64,000 nucleotides of DNA from Acinetobacter cumulans (GTDB lineage Bacteria; Pseudomonadota; Gammaproteobacteria; Pseudomonadales; Moraxellaceae). Within the stretch, counting starts at the first letter, position 1. Every line of letters begins with the position of its first letter. The notes beneath the pieces were generated by a model. It was given only the letters and a program-made list of their open reading frames with translations, was not told the DNA's origin and did no database searches. The DNA is taken from positions 1,922,001-1,986,000 of the forward strand of contig NZ_CP035934.2 in NCBI RefSeq assembly GCF_003024525.3, given 5' to 3'. Shown here piece by piece: positions 17,091-26,225 of the stretch. Both the position numbers and the translations under genes were made by a program.

Positions 17091-18287
17091 TTAGGATAGG
17101 CTTAAGCCAAACTTTTTAAAGATTCGATCACGGCGTTTTGGGTGAATATTGGCCTTGGTCAAATCCCCTTCATAATGATCATAGACACGTTTATCCATCA
17201 TCTTAAACCACAAAGAAGGAATCAATGCGGGTATAAGCATAGTTGCATAACCACTTGGTAGCTCAGGCGCTTCATCAAAATGACGTAAGGCTTGGAACGG
17301 TCGTGTTGGATAAGCATGATGATCTGAATGACGTTGCAATTGGTACAAAAATAAATTCGTCACAATATTATTATTATTCCAACTATGTTCAGGCATAGTT
17401 CGAGCATAAGAGCCGTCTTCTTTTTGTGTGCGTTTCAAACCATAATGTTCAATATAGTTAATCACTTCAAATAGGCTAACACCATAAAATGCTTGTGTAG
17501 CCAAATACGGCGCAACTTTTTTACCAAATAAAGATAACATTGTGCCATGAAAGCCAGCACTCATTGCCCAGCCATGAAATAACTCATTTTCTTTACTAAA
17601 GAAAGATAAGCCTTTACGTTTTAAACGATTTCTTTCAATTTCAACAGCCGACTTTATGCCACCAAAAACAGTTCGTGGCCAAAATTCATAAAAGGTTTCA
17701 CCCATTTTAGATGAAGCAGGATCTTCAGGCGTCGCGGCACGTTTATGGTGCCCATACGGATGTTCAATACGAAAGTGGTTATACGACAAAGGCATCAATG
17801 TTGCATGTGACCAGTAATGATCTTTTTTATTAGGACGGTGGCAAAGTTCATGTGCTGTATTTACAGCTACACCATTTATTGCTCCCATCGAAATACCAAG
17901 TAGAACTTGATCCAACAAAGAAACATTTTTACGTGTAACCACATAGCCAGCAAATACATTGGCAGCCATTTGTAATGGAATAAATACTTTTACAATACGG
18001 TCATAATATGGGTCTTGCACCAACTGCTTAATGTCTTCATCACTTGGATTGTTATCATCTGAGCCAACCAAAGCATCAATCGTTGGAATAATCACATGCA
18101 GTAATAAAGGTCCTCCCAGTGCAAACACTTTTTTTGTTGCTTTAGGACCAAAATGATAACCTGCCACAATCCCCATCCCAATGACAGGTAAACCTGGGCT
18201 AAGTAACCAACCAAATCTTTTTTTGTCGAGTTGACGTCCTGTACGAAGTATTGTGTTCTCTGACGTGAGTTGTAGAGGGGCATTCAT
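17091..18287 (-). CDS. alkM: Alkane 1-monooxygenase (AlkB-type)
   Basis: Integral-membrane di-iron hydroxylase that converts n-alkanes to 1-alkanols with rubredoxin as electron donor. Using ATG at 18287 the protein has 398 residues, close to A. baylyi AlkM. All histidine motifs are present: HELCH (146-150), EHPYGHH (175-181) followed by TPEDPASS, NYIEHYGLKR (277-286) and LQRHSDHH (318-324). The open frame extends upstream to 18476, but the added residues are not family-like and would run to the alkR start, so I reject that start. AAGGA lies about 10 nt before the chosen ATG. Divergent alkR probably controls it in response to alkanes. Confidence 0.95.
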   Translation of the reverse strand: MNAPLQLTSENTILRTGRQLDKKRFGWLLSPGLPVIGMGIVAGYHFGPKATKKVFALGGPLLLHVIIPTIDALVGSDDNNPSDEDIKQLVQDPYYDRIVKVFIPLQMAANVFAGYVVTRKNVSLLDQVLLGISMGAINGVAVNTAHELCHRPNKKDHYWSHATLMPLSYNHFRIEHPYGHHKRAATPEDPASSKMGETFYEFWPRTVFGGIKSAVEIERNRLKRKGLSFFSKENELFHGWAMSAGFHGTMLSLFGKKVAPYLATQAFYGVSLFEVINYIEHYGLKRTQKEDGSYARTMPEHSWNNNNIVTNLFLYQLQRHSDHHAYPTRPFQALRHFDEAPELPSGYATMLIPALIPSLWFKMMDKRVYDHYEGDLTKANIHPKRRDRIFKKFGLSLS

Positions 18288-18373
18288 CTGGCAAATTTCC
18301 TTATTTCTTTTACTGTCTTTATCTTTGTAGAAATAAGGCCGTAACAAAAGTCTTGAGCGTCCAAAAAACCTAT

Positions 18374-18388
18374 GCCAAAGTCTTTGGC
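18374..18388. promoter_or_regulatory. Perfect palindrome in the alkM-alkR intergenic region
   Basis: GCCAAAG-T-CTTTGGC is a perfect 7-1-7 palindrome midway between the divergent alkM and alkR genes. It is a candidate operator or a hairpin in the alkM leader. AraC-type regulators more often use direct repeats, so assignment to AlkR is uncertain. Confidence 0.4.
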
Positions 18389-18476
18389 TTAATTTGATAA
18401 ATAATGACCTACAGACACTCTTTCTGTTATGTTTGGATGATAAAGCAAAAAGAAATAGGAAAGAAAAACAAAGCAC

Positions 18477-19412
18477 ATGGACGCTTTAAGTAAAATTTTC
18501 GATGATATACATTTAAATCATTCTGAATATATCTATTTGAAAGCCCAAAATAATTGGGCCTTCCAGCATCAAGAGCATGGCGCAATGGTGGCCTATATTA
18601 TGATGCACGGCCAATGTGTATTACATATTGCAGACAAGCAAATTATGCTCGAATCAGGTGACTTACTTTTAGTCCCATCAGGTATTCCTCACTTATGTAC
18701 CGCATCCAAAAATGCAGTATTTCAAGATGCTACCGATATTCATCCACTTTTTGATGAAAAGCACCAAAAGACCATTCACCTTGAATCTGAACAACACCCT
18801 AAACATGAAGAAAGTTTAATTTTAGCCATTCGTGGTCGTGTAGACAGTATTATGGCCAAGCCTTTATTTAATGCACTGCCCCACTATTTACATATTCATC
18901 ATATTTTAAGCAGCACAGCCCCAGAATGGTTGCAGATTGGCTTACAATTTCTTGCCGTTGAGGCCAATCAAATTCGACCTGGTCGTGACAAAATTCTCGA
19001 TCATTTGGTGAGTATTTTATTTATTGAATGTGTACGTGATCATATTGCACAGTTAAGTGATTCACAAAATTGGTTAAATGCCCTCACACATGTTGAACTT
19101 TCTAATGCTTTAGCTGCCATACATGGGCAACCTGAATTTGCTTGGACAGTAGAAAGTTTGGCTGAGCAATGCTGTATGTCACGTTCTAAATTTGCCAATT
19201 TATTCACTCAAATTATTGGCGAAACACCTTTGGCTTATTTACAGCAACATCGACTCCGCTTGGCATCACAACATTTACGCCATGGGGATTTATCGATTCA
19301 ACAAATTGCACATCGTGTCGGCTATTCATCCGAAACTGCTTTTAGCCAAAGTTTTAAACGCTCTTATGAACTCACGCCAAGTCAGTATAGAGTAAAGCAC
19401 ACAAGGTTATAA
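18477..19412 (+). CDS. alkR: AraC-family regulator of alkane hydroxylase
   Basis: 311-residue AraC/XylS-type activator divergent from alkM, as in A. baylyi where AlkR drives alkM expression with alkanes. The N-terminus is a cupin-like sensing domain (LHIADKQIMLESGDLLLVPS near residues 56-75). The C-terminal 100 residues hold two helix-turn-helix units: CMSRSKFANLFTQIIGETP and SIQQIAHRVGYSSETAFSQS, ending in LTPSQYR. ATG at 18477 is the first in frame; the nearest AGGA is rather far upstream. The 3' end overlaps a convergent gene by 6 bp. Confidence 0.88.
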   Translation: MDALSKIFDDIHLNHSEYIYLKAQNNWAFQHQEHGAMVAYIMMHGQCVLHIADKQIMLESGDLLLVPSGIPHLCTASKNAVFQDATDIHPLFDEKHQKTIHLESEQHPKHEESLILAIRGRVDSIMAKPLFNALPHYLHIHHILSSTAPEWLQIGLQFLAVEANQIRPGRDKILDHLVSILFIECVRDHIAQLSDSQNWLNALTHVELSNALAAIHGQPEFAWTVESLAEQCCMSRSKFANLFTQIIGETPLAYLQQHRLRLASQHLRHGDLSIQQIAHRVGYSSETAFSQSFKRSYELTPSQYRVKHTRL

Positions 19413-20051
19413 TGAACTAGTTGACTGAATAATATTATAAATTTCTTTAGCTTCGATTTCTTTTCGTGCTTGAAATTTCCCATAATTAGAAAAATGTAAA
19501 TGCTTATAAACCACAGTATTTTCATCATAAAAGACTTGCAAATGATGACTATGGATTGATTTAGGATCACTTAACCAATTAAATTTTTTACTTTTTCTCA
19601 TTAACATAAATACTGAGTTAGAAATAAAAACTGCTTTTTTCTTATTCGAAAATATTGCACAGTTAATATAATCTAAATGTTGCTCATTCAAATCATCAAT
19701 TGTTAGCATATTTCTACCAACAGTCGGTACATGCAACAATTCAATAAATGAAATTTCATTTGCAAGTTCACATGTTAATCCAATTTTGGCAAATGATTGA
19801 TGATACTTTTTCCCATCACCTTTATAATTTTTATGCAAGAATGGATGATGCATATTATATTTTCGCCAAAACTCGACTCCATTCTGGTGATATTGAAGAA
19901 GAAATGGGAATACATCCTGTTTCTCAATATCCGCTGAATAGTTTGCATCTAAACCTATAAACAAATATTTAGCATCAATAGGACAACAGCCTTGATAAGG
20001 CTGATCTTTAAATAATTTTTGTAGCCTAAGACTCGGATGTAATTGGTACAT
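19407..20051 (-). CDS. Hypothetical protein, possibly uracil-DNA-glycosylase-like fold
   Basis: 214-residue cytosolic protein that I do not recognise with certainty. It contains YLFIGLDANYSADIE near residue 29, resembling the first active-site motif of uracil-DNA glycosylase superfamily proteins, and a late HLHFSNYGKF near 184 at the place of the histidine-containing second motif. The segment between includes YHQSFAKIGL and EISFIELLHVP, alternating strand and helix. The resemblance is weak and the true glycosylase signatures are not exact. It lies 53 bp upstream of lpxB on the same strand and may be co-transcribed with it; the end overlaps convergent alkR by 6 bp. Confidence 0.6.
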   Translation of the reverse strand: MYQLHPSLRLQKLFKDQPYQGCCPIDAKYLFIGLDANYSADIEKQDVFPFLLQYHQNGVEFWRKYNMHHPFLHKNYKGDGKKYHQSFAKIGLTCELANEISFIELLHVPTVGRNMLTIDDLNEQHLDYINCAIFSNKKKAVFISNSVFMLMRKSKKFNWLSDPKSIHSHHLQVFYDENTVVYKHLHFSNYGKFQARKEIEAKEIYNIIQSTSSL

Positions 20052-20104
20052 TATAAACTCTTATGTTTCTGACTATCCTAATTTGTATAGTTTCTCACTC
20101 TTAA

Positions 20105-21283
20105 TCAAGCAGTTTCTAACATCGATAAAATTGCAGCAACAGGGTCTTCACTGTTATCAGACAAAAGCTGTTTATGCATCGTAATATGTTGCATTGCTTG
20201 AATTTGTGCTGTTTCTATATCCATCAAGCGTTCAATTTCAGTTGCTAGTTTTGCTGCTGTTGCATCTTTTTGAATCAATTCCTGAATGACTTTTTTACCC
20301 GCAATAATATTCGGCAGTGAATAATACGGTATTTTAACCAATAGCTTGGCGATCCAATACGTGAGAGTATTTAACTGATAAAAAGTGACCATTGGTCGGT
20401 GTAGCAGCATTGCTTCTAAGGTCGCTGTCCCCGAGGCTAAAGCGACAATATTTGATGCATTCATCACCTGACGACCAATTTTAGATTCAGTATCTGTATT
20501 TTCCAACAAATGAATTTTTGCTTTAAGAGGCGCTGGATATTTTTCTAGTAAGGCTTCAATTTGCTGTTTACGTGCATCATTAATCGCTGGAATTAAAAAC
20601 TCATAATCTGGGTGTTTGTGCATTAAAATTTGTGCAGCATCAAGTACCAACGGTCCTAAGCGCTCAATTTCACCACGACGACTCCCAGGCAAAAGTGCAA
20701 TATGCTTTTGATTTTGCGCTAAGCCCAACTCTGCCTTAGCTTCGGCAATCGGGTTTTGTAAAGGCAATTGGCTAGCAAGTGGATGTCCCACAAATGCGGC
20801 TGGCACATCCCATTTTTTATAAAATGCTTTTTCAAATGGAAATAAGCACAGCACCAAATCAATGCTGGCTTTAATACCATGCACACGCCCTTGTCGCCAT
20901 GCCCACACTGAAGGGCTAACGTACTGCACAGTTTTAATCGGTAGCTGCTTTTGCTTTAAACTTTTAGATAAACGTAAATTAAAATCTGGTGCGTCAATGC
21001 CAATAAAAACATCAACAGGATTTTTACTCCATGTTTCGACTAAACCGTCGCGAACTGCAAATAACTTTTTAATATCTTTTAAAACTTCAACAATCCCCAT
21101 CACCGATAAAATATCCATCGGATAATAGCTTTTAAAGCCTTCTGCAATCATTTGCGGACCACCAATGCCTTCAAACTCTGCATCAATCCCTTGCTCACGA
21201 AAACGGCGGATCAGTTTAGCGCCCAAGGTATCGCCAGACACTTCCCCAACAACGATGCCAATTTTAAGTTTCCGATTTTGCAA
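20105..21283 (-). CDS. lpxB: Lipid-A-disaccharide synthase
   Basis: Joins UDP-2,3-diacylglucosamine and 2,3-diacylglucosamine-1-phosphate to the lipid A disaccharide on the inner face of the inner membrane. The 392-residue product shows the GT19 features GEVSGDTLGAKLIR (13-26), YVSPSVWAWRQGR, PFEKAFYKKW, FVGHPL, LLPGSRRGEIERLGP and SGTATLEAML. The start is TTG at 21283, supported by AAAGGA about 8 nt upstream and the absence of any nearby ATG. It is separated from the usual lpxA-lpxD cluster, which is not in the window. A membrane-protein gene diverges from it at 21349. Confidence 0.95.
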   Translation of the reverse strand: MQNRKLKIGIVVGEVSGDTLGAKLIRRFREQGIDAEFEGIGGPQMIAEGFKSYYPMDILSVMGIVEVLKDIKKLFAVRDGLVETWSKNPVDVFIGIDAPDFNLRLSKSLKQKQLPIKTVQYVSPSVWAWRQGRVHGIKASIDLVLCLFPFEKAFYKKWDVPAAFVGHPLASQLPLQNPIAEAKAELGLAQNQKHIALLPGSRRGEIERLGPLVLDAAQILMHKHPDYEFLIPAINDARKQQIEALLEKYPAPLKAKIHLLENTDTESKIGRQVMNASNIVALASGTATLEAMLLHRPMVTFYQLNTLTYWIAKLLVKIPYYSLPNIIAGKKVIQELIQKDATAAKLATEIERLMDIETAQIQAMQHITMHKQLLSDNSEDPVAAILSMLETA

Positions 21284-21348
21284 GATTTAATCCTTTGTCT
21301 ATCTAAATCATTATTGTGCTTGATTCTAACATAAACATTTCTTTATAA

Positions 21349-21996
21349 ATGAAGTTGCATAGCGCAATACGCCATCTAATTGAGCACAAAGGAAATCTTT
21401 TGTCTAAAATAACTACATGGTTACATCAGGAGCTGATTCAGCCTGCACGCCATATCTGGCAACTTACACTCAAGTATTTTGCGCTCTTCATCATTGCTTC
21501 TGCTTTGCTTCAAGCAATCACGTTTTTAATCATACCAAGCGTGTGGTTGCCTACAAAAATTGAACATCTCGCGCTTAAAAAGCCTGAAAATCACATCAAT
21601 CTGGGGAAAACACAAAATATCGTGTTGCAACAAGGCTATAAAAAATACCTTGCACGTTGTACATGGCAAATACCAGAAATCAAACAACTATGTGAATCGG
21701 CAGCACATCATCAGCAACTCAACATACAATCCGTGCAATTTATTTATCTCAGCACAACATTTCAGCTGTCTAAAGGCTCAAAGAAAGAAGTCTTTATTCA
21801 AGCGATGAGTTTAGTTACTGACCACACCGCTACGGCGCGGCACATCCATGCTACAACGCAACAGCAGCAACAGTGGCTTCAAGCACAGTATCAATCCACG
21901 CACATCATCCGCATGCTTCTCCTCATAAATATGCTGTATATGGCTCTGGCTTCTTGGTTCAAAATAAGACATCGGTCTCACTCAGTTCCAAAATAA
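21349..21996 (+). CDS. Hypothetical inner-membrane protein with two helices
   Basis: 215 residues. A hydrophobic helix at about 43-67 (KYFALFIIASALLQAITFL) and another near 186-202 (IIRMLLLINMLYMALASW) flank a region of about 115 residues that is probably periplasmic and contains two cysteines (CTW and LCE). The first 42 residues are basic and probably cytoplasmic. I recognise no family. It starts 66 bp from divergent lpxB, so the two share a promoter region; that gives no firm clue to function. A polar C-terminus rich in His and Arg follows the second helix. Confidence 0.65.
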   Translation: MKLHSAIRHLIEHKGNLLSKITTWLHQELIQPARHIWQLTLKYFALFIIASALLQAITFLIIPSVWLPTKIEHLALKKPENHINLGKTQNIVLQQGYKKYLARCTWQIPEIKQLCESAAHHQQLNIQSVQFIYLSTTFQLSKGSKKEVFIQAMSLVTDHTATARHIHATTQQQQQWLQAQYQSTHIIRMLLLINMLYMALASWFKIRHRSHSVPK

Positions 21997-22130
21997 ATGC
22001 TTTACCAATGACCTTTTGCTTTACACGTGTAGCTTTATCTTTTTTTTGCATAAGCAAATCAGTAATCAAGACAACAGCTTATATTTAAAAGTCATAAGAT
22101 AAGCACGTTTTTTGATTATGGCATATAAAC

Positions 22131-23039
22131 ATGTTTGGTCCTTTAGAATTTATTATGGCTGGTGTTTTAGTTGGTTTCTGTGTCGGTATTACTGGCGTAG
22201 GCGGTGGCTCACTGATGACTCCAATTTTAATCAGCCTATTTCGAATAGAACCTCACATTGCCATTGGTACAGACTTACTTTATGCCGCAATTTCAAAATT
22301 TTGTGGCTCTTTAGTACATGCCAAAAAACTTAATATTGTATGGCCAATCGTCATTTGGCTTGCTGTTGGTAGTATTCCAGCATCTTTTGCAACACACTGG
22401 GTACTCGACACCTACTTAAGTCAATCAAGTAGCTATAAAGCTGTACTCACAACAGTACTTGGCTTTATGCTGACTTTGACTGGCCTATCTATTATGTTTC
22501 GTGGCCATATTGAACGTTTCTTTAATAAATTCCGTCAGGCCAATACCCAAGACGATATGACCTCCGATTTAGAAAATGTCAATTTTCAAGCCAAAAATAA
22601 GCGTCTTTATATTGTCATTATGGGGATTGTGCTCGGTATCTTCGTTACACTTTCATCTGTAGGTGCTGGTGCATTTGGTATTATGGCCTTAGTGCTCATG
22701 TTTCCAAATTTACCCATGATTCGCATTATTGGCTCAGACGTTGTTCATGCAGTTTTACTGACTTTTGTTGCAGGTATGGGACACATGACATCAGGTAACG
22801 TCGATTTCCATCTATTAGGTTGGTTACTGTGTGGCTCAATCCCAGCGATTATAGTAGGTACGCTTATTAGTTCACGTTTACCAGAAAAACTGATTCGTAA
22901 GATCTTGGGCATTACCCTGTTTGCACTGGGTGTAAATTTTATGATCAATCCAGTTAAAGCGAAACCTGTAGCAAAACCTGAAACAGCGATGATGATTCAA
23001 AGTACATCGCATGCAGAAATTAAAACTGTGAATGTTTAA
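22131..23039 (+). CDS. TSUP-family membrane permease (TauE/SafE-like)
   Basis: 302-residue polytopic protein of the TSUP (DUF81) family, which moves organosulfonates, sulfite or related anions. The family hallmark, a glycine-rich repeat near the N-terminus of each half, is seen as GVLVGFCVGITGVGGGSL (11-28) and GIVLGIFVTLSSVGAGAFG (about 165-183). About eight hydrophobic helices are visible. Substrate is unknown; no sulfur-metabolism gene is adjacent. It appears monocistronic, between a two-helix membrane protein and aroG. Confidence 0.82.
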   Translation: MFGPLEFIMAGVLVGFCVGITGVGGGSLMTPILISLFRIEPHIAIGTDLLYAAISKFCGSLVHAKKLNIVWPIVIWLAVGSIPASFATHWVLDTYLSQSSSYKAVLTTVLGFMLTLTGLSIMFRGHIERFFNKFRQANTQDDMTSDLENVNFQAKNKRLYIVIMGIVLGIFVTLSSVGAGAFGIMALVLMFPNLPMIRIIGSDVVHAVLLTFVAGMGHMTSGNVDFHLLGWLLCGSIPAIIVGTLISSRLPEKLIRKILGITLFALGVNFMINPVKAKPVAKPETAMMIQSTSHAEIKTVNV

Positions 23040-23166
23040 ATTTCTCATACGATTCATCACTTTTTTTTAACCAACCTATTGATCTTTTTTATAACAATGA
23101 AGCTGTACATTCATGTTATATTCAGTTCATGAAACAACCTTTTTGTATGAACAACCAGTGACGGCA

Positions 23167-24258
23167 ATGAATACTTTACAGTCAAATTCTATTACCCAAA
23201 ACGATATCGATGACGTGAATGTAAAAAGCATTCAGACTCTCGTAACACCAGCACAATTAAAATCAGAACTGCCACTGACTGAAACAGCATATCAGACCGT
23301 GTTACAAGGCCGTGAAACTGTTCGTAATATTTTAGATGGTCAAGACAAACGCTTATTTGTGGTGATTGGCCCTTGCTCTATTCACGATACTAAAGCGGCA
23401 CATGAATATGCAGATCGCCTTAAAGTATTAAGTGAAAAAGTTAAAGATACGCTTTATATCGTGATGCGCGTGTATTTTGAAAAACCACGTACAACAGTCG
23501 GTTGGAAAGGCTTAATCAACGATCCAGATATGAATGACTCATTTAATATTGAGAAAGGTTTACGCTTAGGCCGTCAATTACTTCTCGAATTAAATGAAAA
23601 AGGTTTACCTTGTGCTACAGAAGCTCTCGATCCAAACTCACCACAATATTACCAAGACTTAATTTCTTGGTCTGCAATTGGTGCACGTACCACTGAGAGC
23701 CAAACTCACCGTGAAATGTCATCTGGCCTTTCATCACCTGTAGGCTTTAAAAACGGTACAGATGGTGGCCTCACTGTGGCAACCAATGCAATGCAATCCG
23801 TAAAACATGGTCATAGTTTCCTTGGCTTAAATGAAGATGGTCAAGTGTCTGTCATCAATACCAAAGGTAACCCTTATGCACATGTAGTATTGCGTGGTGG
23901 TAATGGTAAACCAAACTATGATGCAGGTTCAGTTGCGGAAGCAGAAGCTGCTTTAGCTAAAGCGAAAGTAAGTGGCAAAATCATGATTGATGCCAGCCAT
24001 GCCAACTCAAATAAAGACCCGTACTTACAGCCTTTAGTACTTAAAAATATTACTGAACAAATTCAAGACGGTAATAAATCAATCGTAGGTATTATGGTTG
24101 AAAGTCATTTAAAAGGTGGTCGCCAAGATATTCCAACTAATTTATGCGATCTTGAGTACGGTAAATCCGTTACAGATGGTTGTATTGATTGGGATACTAC
24201 CGAAAAAGTCTTATTGGAAATGGATGCAGCCCTTAAAGAGTTGCTCCCAAACCGCTAA
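23167..24258 (+). CDS. aroG: 3-deoxy-7-phosphoheptulonate synthase, class I (AroG-like)
   Basis: Condenses phosphoenolpyruvate and erythrose-4-phosphate to DAHP, the first step of the shikimate pathway. Signature motifs are GPCSIHD, PRTTVGWKGLINDPDM, GARTTESQTHREMSSGLS, GFKNGTDG, DASHANSNKD and MVESHLKGGRQD. The frame is open from ATG 23113, but ATG at 23167 gives an N-terminus comparable to E. coli AroG, giving about 363 residues. Feedback sensitivity (Phe, Tyr or Trp) cannot be told from what I read. A strong terminator follows at 24266. Confidence 0.93.
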   Translation: MNTLQSNSITQNDIDDVNVKSIQTLVTPAQLKSELPLTETAYQTVLQGRETVRNILDGQDKRLFVVIGPCSIHDTKAAHEYADRLKVLSEKVKDTLYIVMRVYFEKPRTTVGWKGLINDPDMNDSFNIEKGLRLGRQLLLELNEKGLPCATEALDPNSPQYYQDLISWSAIGARTTESQTHREMSSGLSSPVGFKNGTDGGLTVATNAMQSVKHGHSFLGLNEDGQVSVINTKGNPYAHVVLRGGNGKPNYDAGSVAEAEAALAKAKVSGKIMIDASHANSNKDPYLQPLVLKNITEQIQDGNKSIVGIMVESHLKGGRQDIPTNLCDLEYGKSVTDGCIDWDTTEKVLLEMDAALKELLPNR

Positions 24259-24265
24259 GTCATCC

Positions 24266-24293
24266 AAAACGCCATCGTCAAGATGGCGTTTTT
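24266..24293 (+). terminator. Rho-independent terminator of aroG
   Basis: AACGCCATC and GATGGCGTT form a perfect 9-bp stem around a 5-nt loop, followed by TTT. It lies 10 bp after the aroG stop. Confidence 0.85.
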
Positions 24294-24333
24294 ACTCTAT
24301 AGTAAAAAGGGATTAGAACTTTAAATACAGCGT

Positions 24334-24858
24334 ATGAATGATATTGAAAATAGTTTGACTCAAATTGATCACTTCCAGTTTGTTCATGAACATTTATTTA
24401 GCTCAGGACAACCTTCAGAAGCAGAACTCAAACACATTAAAGAATATGGTGTAACCACTGTAATCAACCTTGCACTGAGTGATGCGCCAAACCATCTACC
24501 ACAAGAAGATCATTTGTGTTTAGATCTGGGACTCAACTACATTCAAATTCCAATTTCACTAGATACGCCTTCTGACGCACAATGTTTATTGGTACTGGAT
24601 ATGATTGATCATTTGGTACAAGAACAAATGGTGTGGGTACATTGCACAGATAATTTTAGCGCCAGTTGCCTGATGTATTTATATCGCCAATTTTATATGA
24701 ATATTGATATGCCAACTGCGCAAGAATATTTGCATCAAATTTGGGAACCCAATGCAACGTGGACAGGACTCATTCATGCTGTAACTGTGCAACTCCAAGG
24801 TCGAAAATCAACCCAAGAGTTACAATATTCAATGATCCATCCAGATCATTTTGCGTGA
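24334..24858 (+). CDS. Degenerate protein-tyrosine-phosphatase-like protein
   Basis: 174-residue protein with the fold signature of small dual-specificity-phosphatase-like proteins: [19 protein letters not shown] (22-40), [23 protein letters not shown] and the P-loop region [19 protein letters not shown]. His103-Cys104 is kept, but the catalytic Arg of the HCx(4-5)R loop is absent; Ser109 and Ala110 occupy those positions. It may be inactive as a phosphatase or act as a binding protein. It is transcribed toward ispF and overlaps its 3' end by 13 bp. Confidence 0.7.
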   Translation: MNDIENSLTQIDHFQFVHEHLFSSGQPSEAELKHIKEYGVTTVINLALSDAPNHLPQEDHLCLDLGLNYIQIPISLDTPSDAQCLLVLDMIDHLVQEQMVWVHCTDNFSASCLMYLYRQFYMNIDMPTAQEYLHQIWEPNATWTGLIHAVTVQLQGRKSTQELQYSMIHPDHFA

Positions 24859-25334
24859 GAAATTAACACCGTTGCGGTTGATAAAATCCCTTCTTGACGA
24901 CCAGTGAAACCTAACTGTTCAGTGGTCGTTGCCTTTACGCTGATTTGTGTTACATCTACATTTAATACATCTGCAATGCTTTGACGCATAGTCAAATTAT
25001 GCTTGGCTAATTTTGGGCGTTCGCAAGCGACCGTAATATCCGCATTATTCAGTACATAACCACGATCTAATATCAATTGATAGACATGTTTCAGTAATAC
25101 ACGACTATCCGCACCTTTAAAGTTTGGATCTGTGTCTGGAAAATGCTGACCAATATCTCCAAGTGCCAATGCACCTAACAATGCATCACACAAGGCATGA
25201 AGCACAACATCACCATCTGAGTGTGCCTTTAAACCATGTGTATGTGGAATTTGAACGCCTGCCAATGTAACAAAGCTACCTTCTTCAAAGGCATGTACAT
25301 CTAGGCCCTGACCGATACGAATTTGTGCAACCAC
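24846..25334 (-). CDS. ispF: 2-C-methyl-D-erythritol 2,4-cyclodiphosphate synthase
   Basis: Fifth-step enzyme of the MEP isoprenoid pathway; cyclises CDP-methylerythritol 2-phosphate with loss of CMP. Metal ligands Asp12 and His14 sit in [11 protein letters not shown], with a third histidine downstream in the family-typical [19 protein letters not shown] segment. The remaining signature is [20 protein letters not shown] and, at the end, [15 protein letters not shown]. The start is GTG at 25334, with AAGGA about 8 nt upstream. The usual ispD partner is not adjacent. Its end overlaps a convergent phosphatase-like gene by 13 bp. Confidence 0.95.
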   Translation of the reverse strand: MVAQIRIGQGLDVHAFEEGSFVTLAGVQIPHTHGLKAHSDGDVVLHALCDALLGALALGDIGQHFPDTDPNFKGADSRVLLKHVYQLILDRGYVLNNADITVACERPKLAKHNLTMRQSIADVLNVDVTQISVKATTTEQLGFTGRQEGILSTATVLISHAK

Positions 25335-25433
25335 CTTATGTTTCCTTAGAAATAAACGATTGGAATCTTGTATTCACGCTTTCTATTTCGCTATAGTTAG
25401 GTCAAGCGCAACGTAATGAAAGTATAAGCGATC

Positions 25434-26081
25434 ATGCTGTTGAAAACTGATAAAAAAATCATCAAAAACTTTAGATTAGCCATCATCCTTGGCTATTTTT
25501 GCACGCCTATGGCATTTGCTGAAGCAATTCAATGCATACCAGCTACAACATCGCTCAAAAAAGTGTGCTCTGAAGCATTTAGCACACAACGTGAAAAACT
25601 TGACAATTTATATCTAACGGCCAGTTTAGTCACTGATGCGCCTTTAAGTATCATTCAAGATACGCAGTACATTTGGCAAAATCGATTACAACAATGTAAA
25701 AGTATCGATTGTTATAAGCAACAATTTGAGCTACGCGCTGATGATCTCAATATTTTTGTTTCACTCAATCAAAGCCTAACACAGCATTATTTAAAGTTTG
25801 AACACGGGACATTCGCACAACCATTCACCCAGCTTAAAGTTCATCAACTCAGTAAAGATCGTATTAAAATTGAAGGCTTGTCTTATCGTAATCCCAATAA
25901 TCGTGCTGAAACACAAATCATCCCCTTTCTAGCCTATACTACACCAGATCAAAAAAACGATATTTTAGACAATGAACATGATTGTAAATATCAGTTCAGC
26001 TACAGCAAAGCAATCCTTTCCGTGCAGAGCAAACAACAAGGATGTGAACGATTCGTAGGGATTTATCGCCTCTATGATTAA
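25434..26081 (+). CDS. Secreted protein with an LprI-like N-terminal domain
   Basis: 215 residues with a signal peptide that ends about AFA-EAIQC near residue 30, so probably periplasmic. The next 90 residues have the spaced cysteines and the pattern W..R..QC....CY..Q...R...L of DUF1311/LprI-type proteins, some of which inhibit lysozyme. The C-terminal 110 residues are unrelated to that domain and contain two further cysteines (HDCKY and QGCERF). Function is not established. Divergent from ispF across about 100 bp. A second, shorter LprI-like protein lies at 32469-32864. Confidence 0.62.
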   Translation: MLLKTDKKIIKNFRLAIILGYFCTPMAFAEAIQCIPATTSLKKVCSEAFSTQREKLDNLYLTASLVTDAPLSIIQDTQYIWQNRLQQCKSIDCYKQQFELRADDLNIFVSLNQSLTQHYLKFEHGTFAQPFTQLKVHQLSKDRIKIEGLSYRNPNNRAETQIIPFLAYTTPDQKNDILDNEHDCKYQFSYSKAILSVQSKQQGCERFVGIYRLYD

Positions 26082-26140
26082 TGTAAAGGCAACTTCTGCA
26101 CCTAGAAAAAATTAAGGATATAAAGTGATCTCATCACATT

Positions 26141-26169
26141 ACCATCGCTATAAAAATATAGATGGTTTT
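26141..26169 (+). terminator. Possible terminator after the LprI-like gene
   Basis: ACCATC and GATGGT, extended by TAT and ATA pairs inside the loop, are followed by TTTT. It lies about 60 bp after the stop at 26081. The stem is AT-rich and bulged, so it is weaker than the others in this window. Confidence 0.5.
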
Positions 26170-26225
26170 GCAATCAAGATCCCTCTATATCCCCTTCATT
26201 TCAATTAAAAGGTCTCATCGCGCAT

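Noticed and set aside
18288..18476. N-terminal extension of alkM to 18476
   Set aside because: The 63 extra residues are not AlkB-like and would consume the whole divergent promoter; ATG 18287 has a ribosome-binding site.
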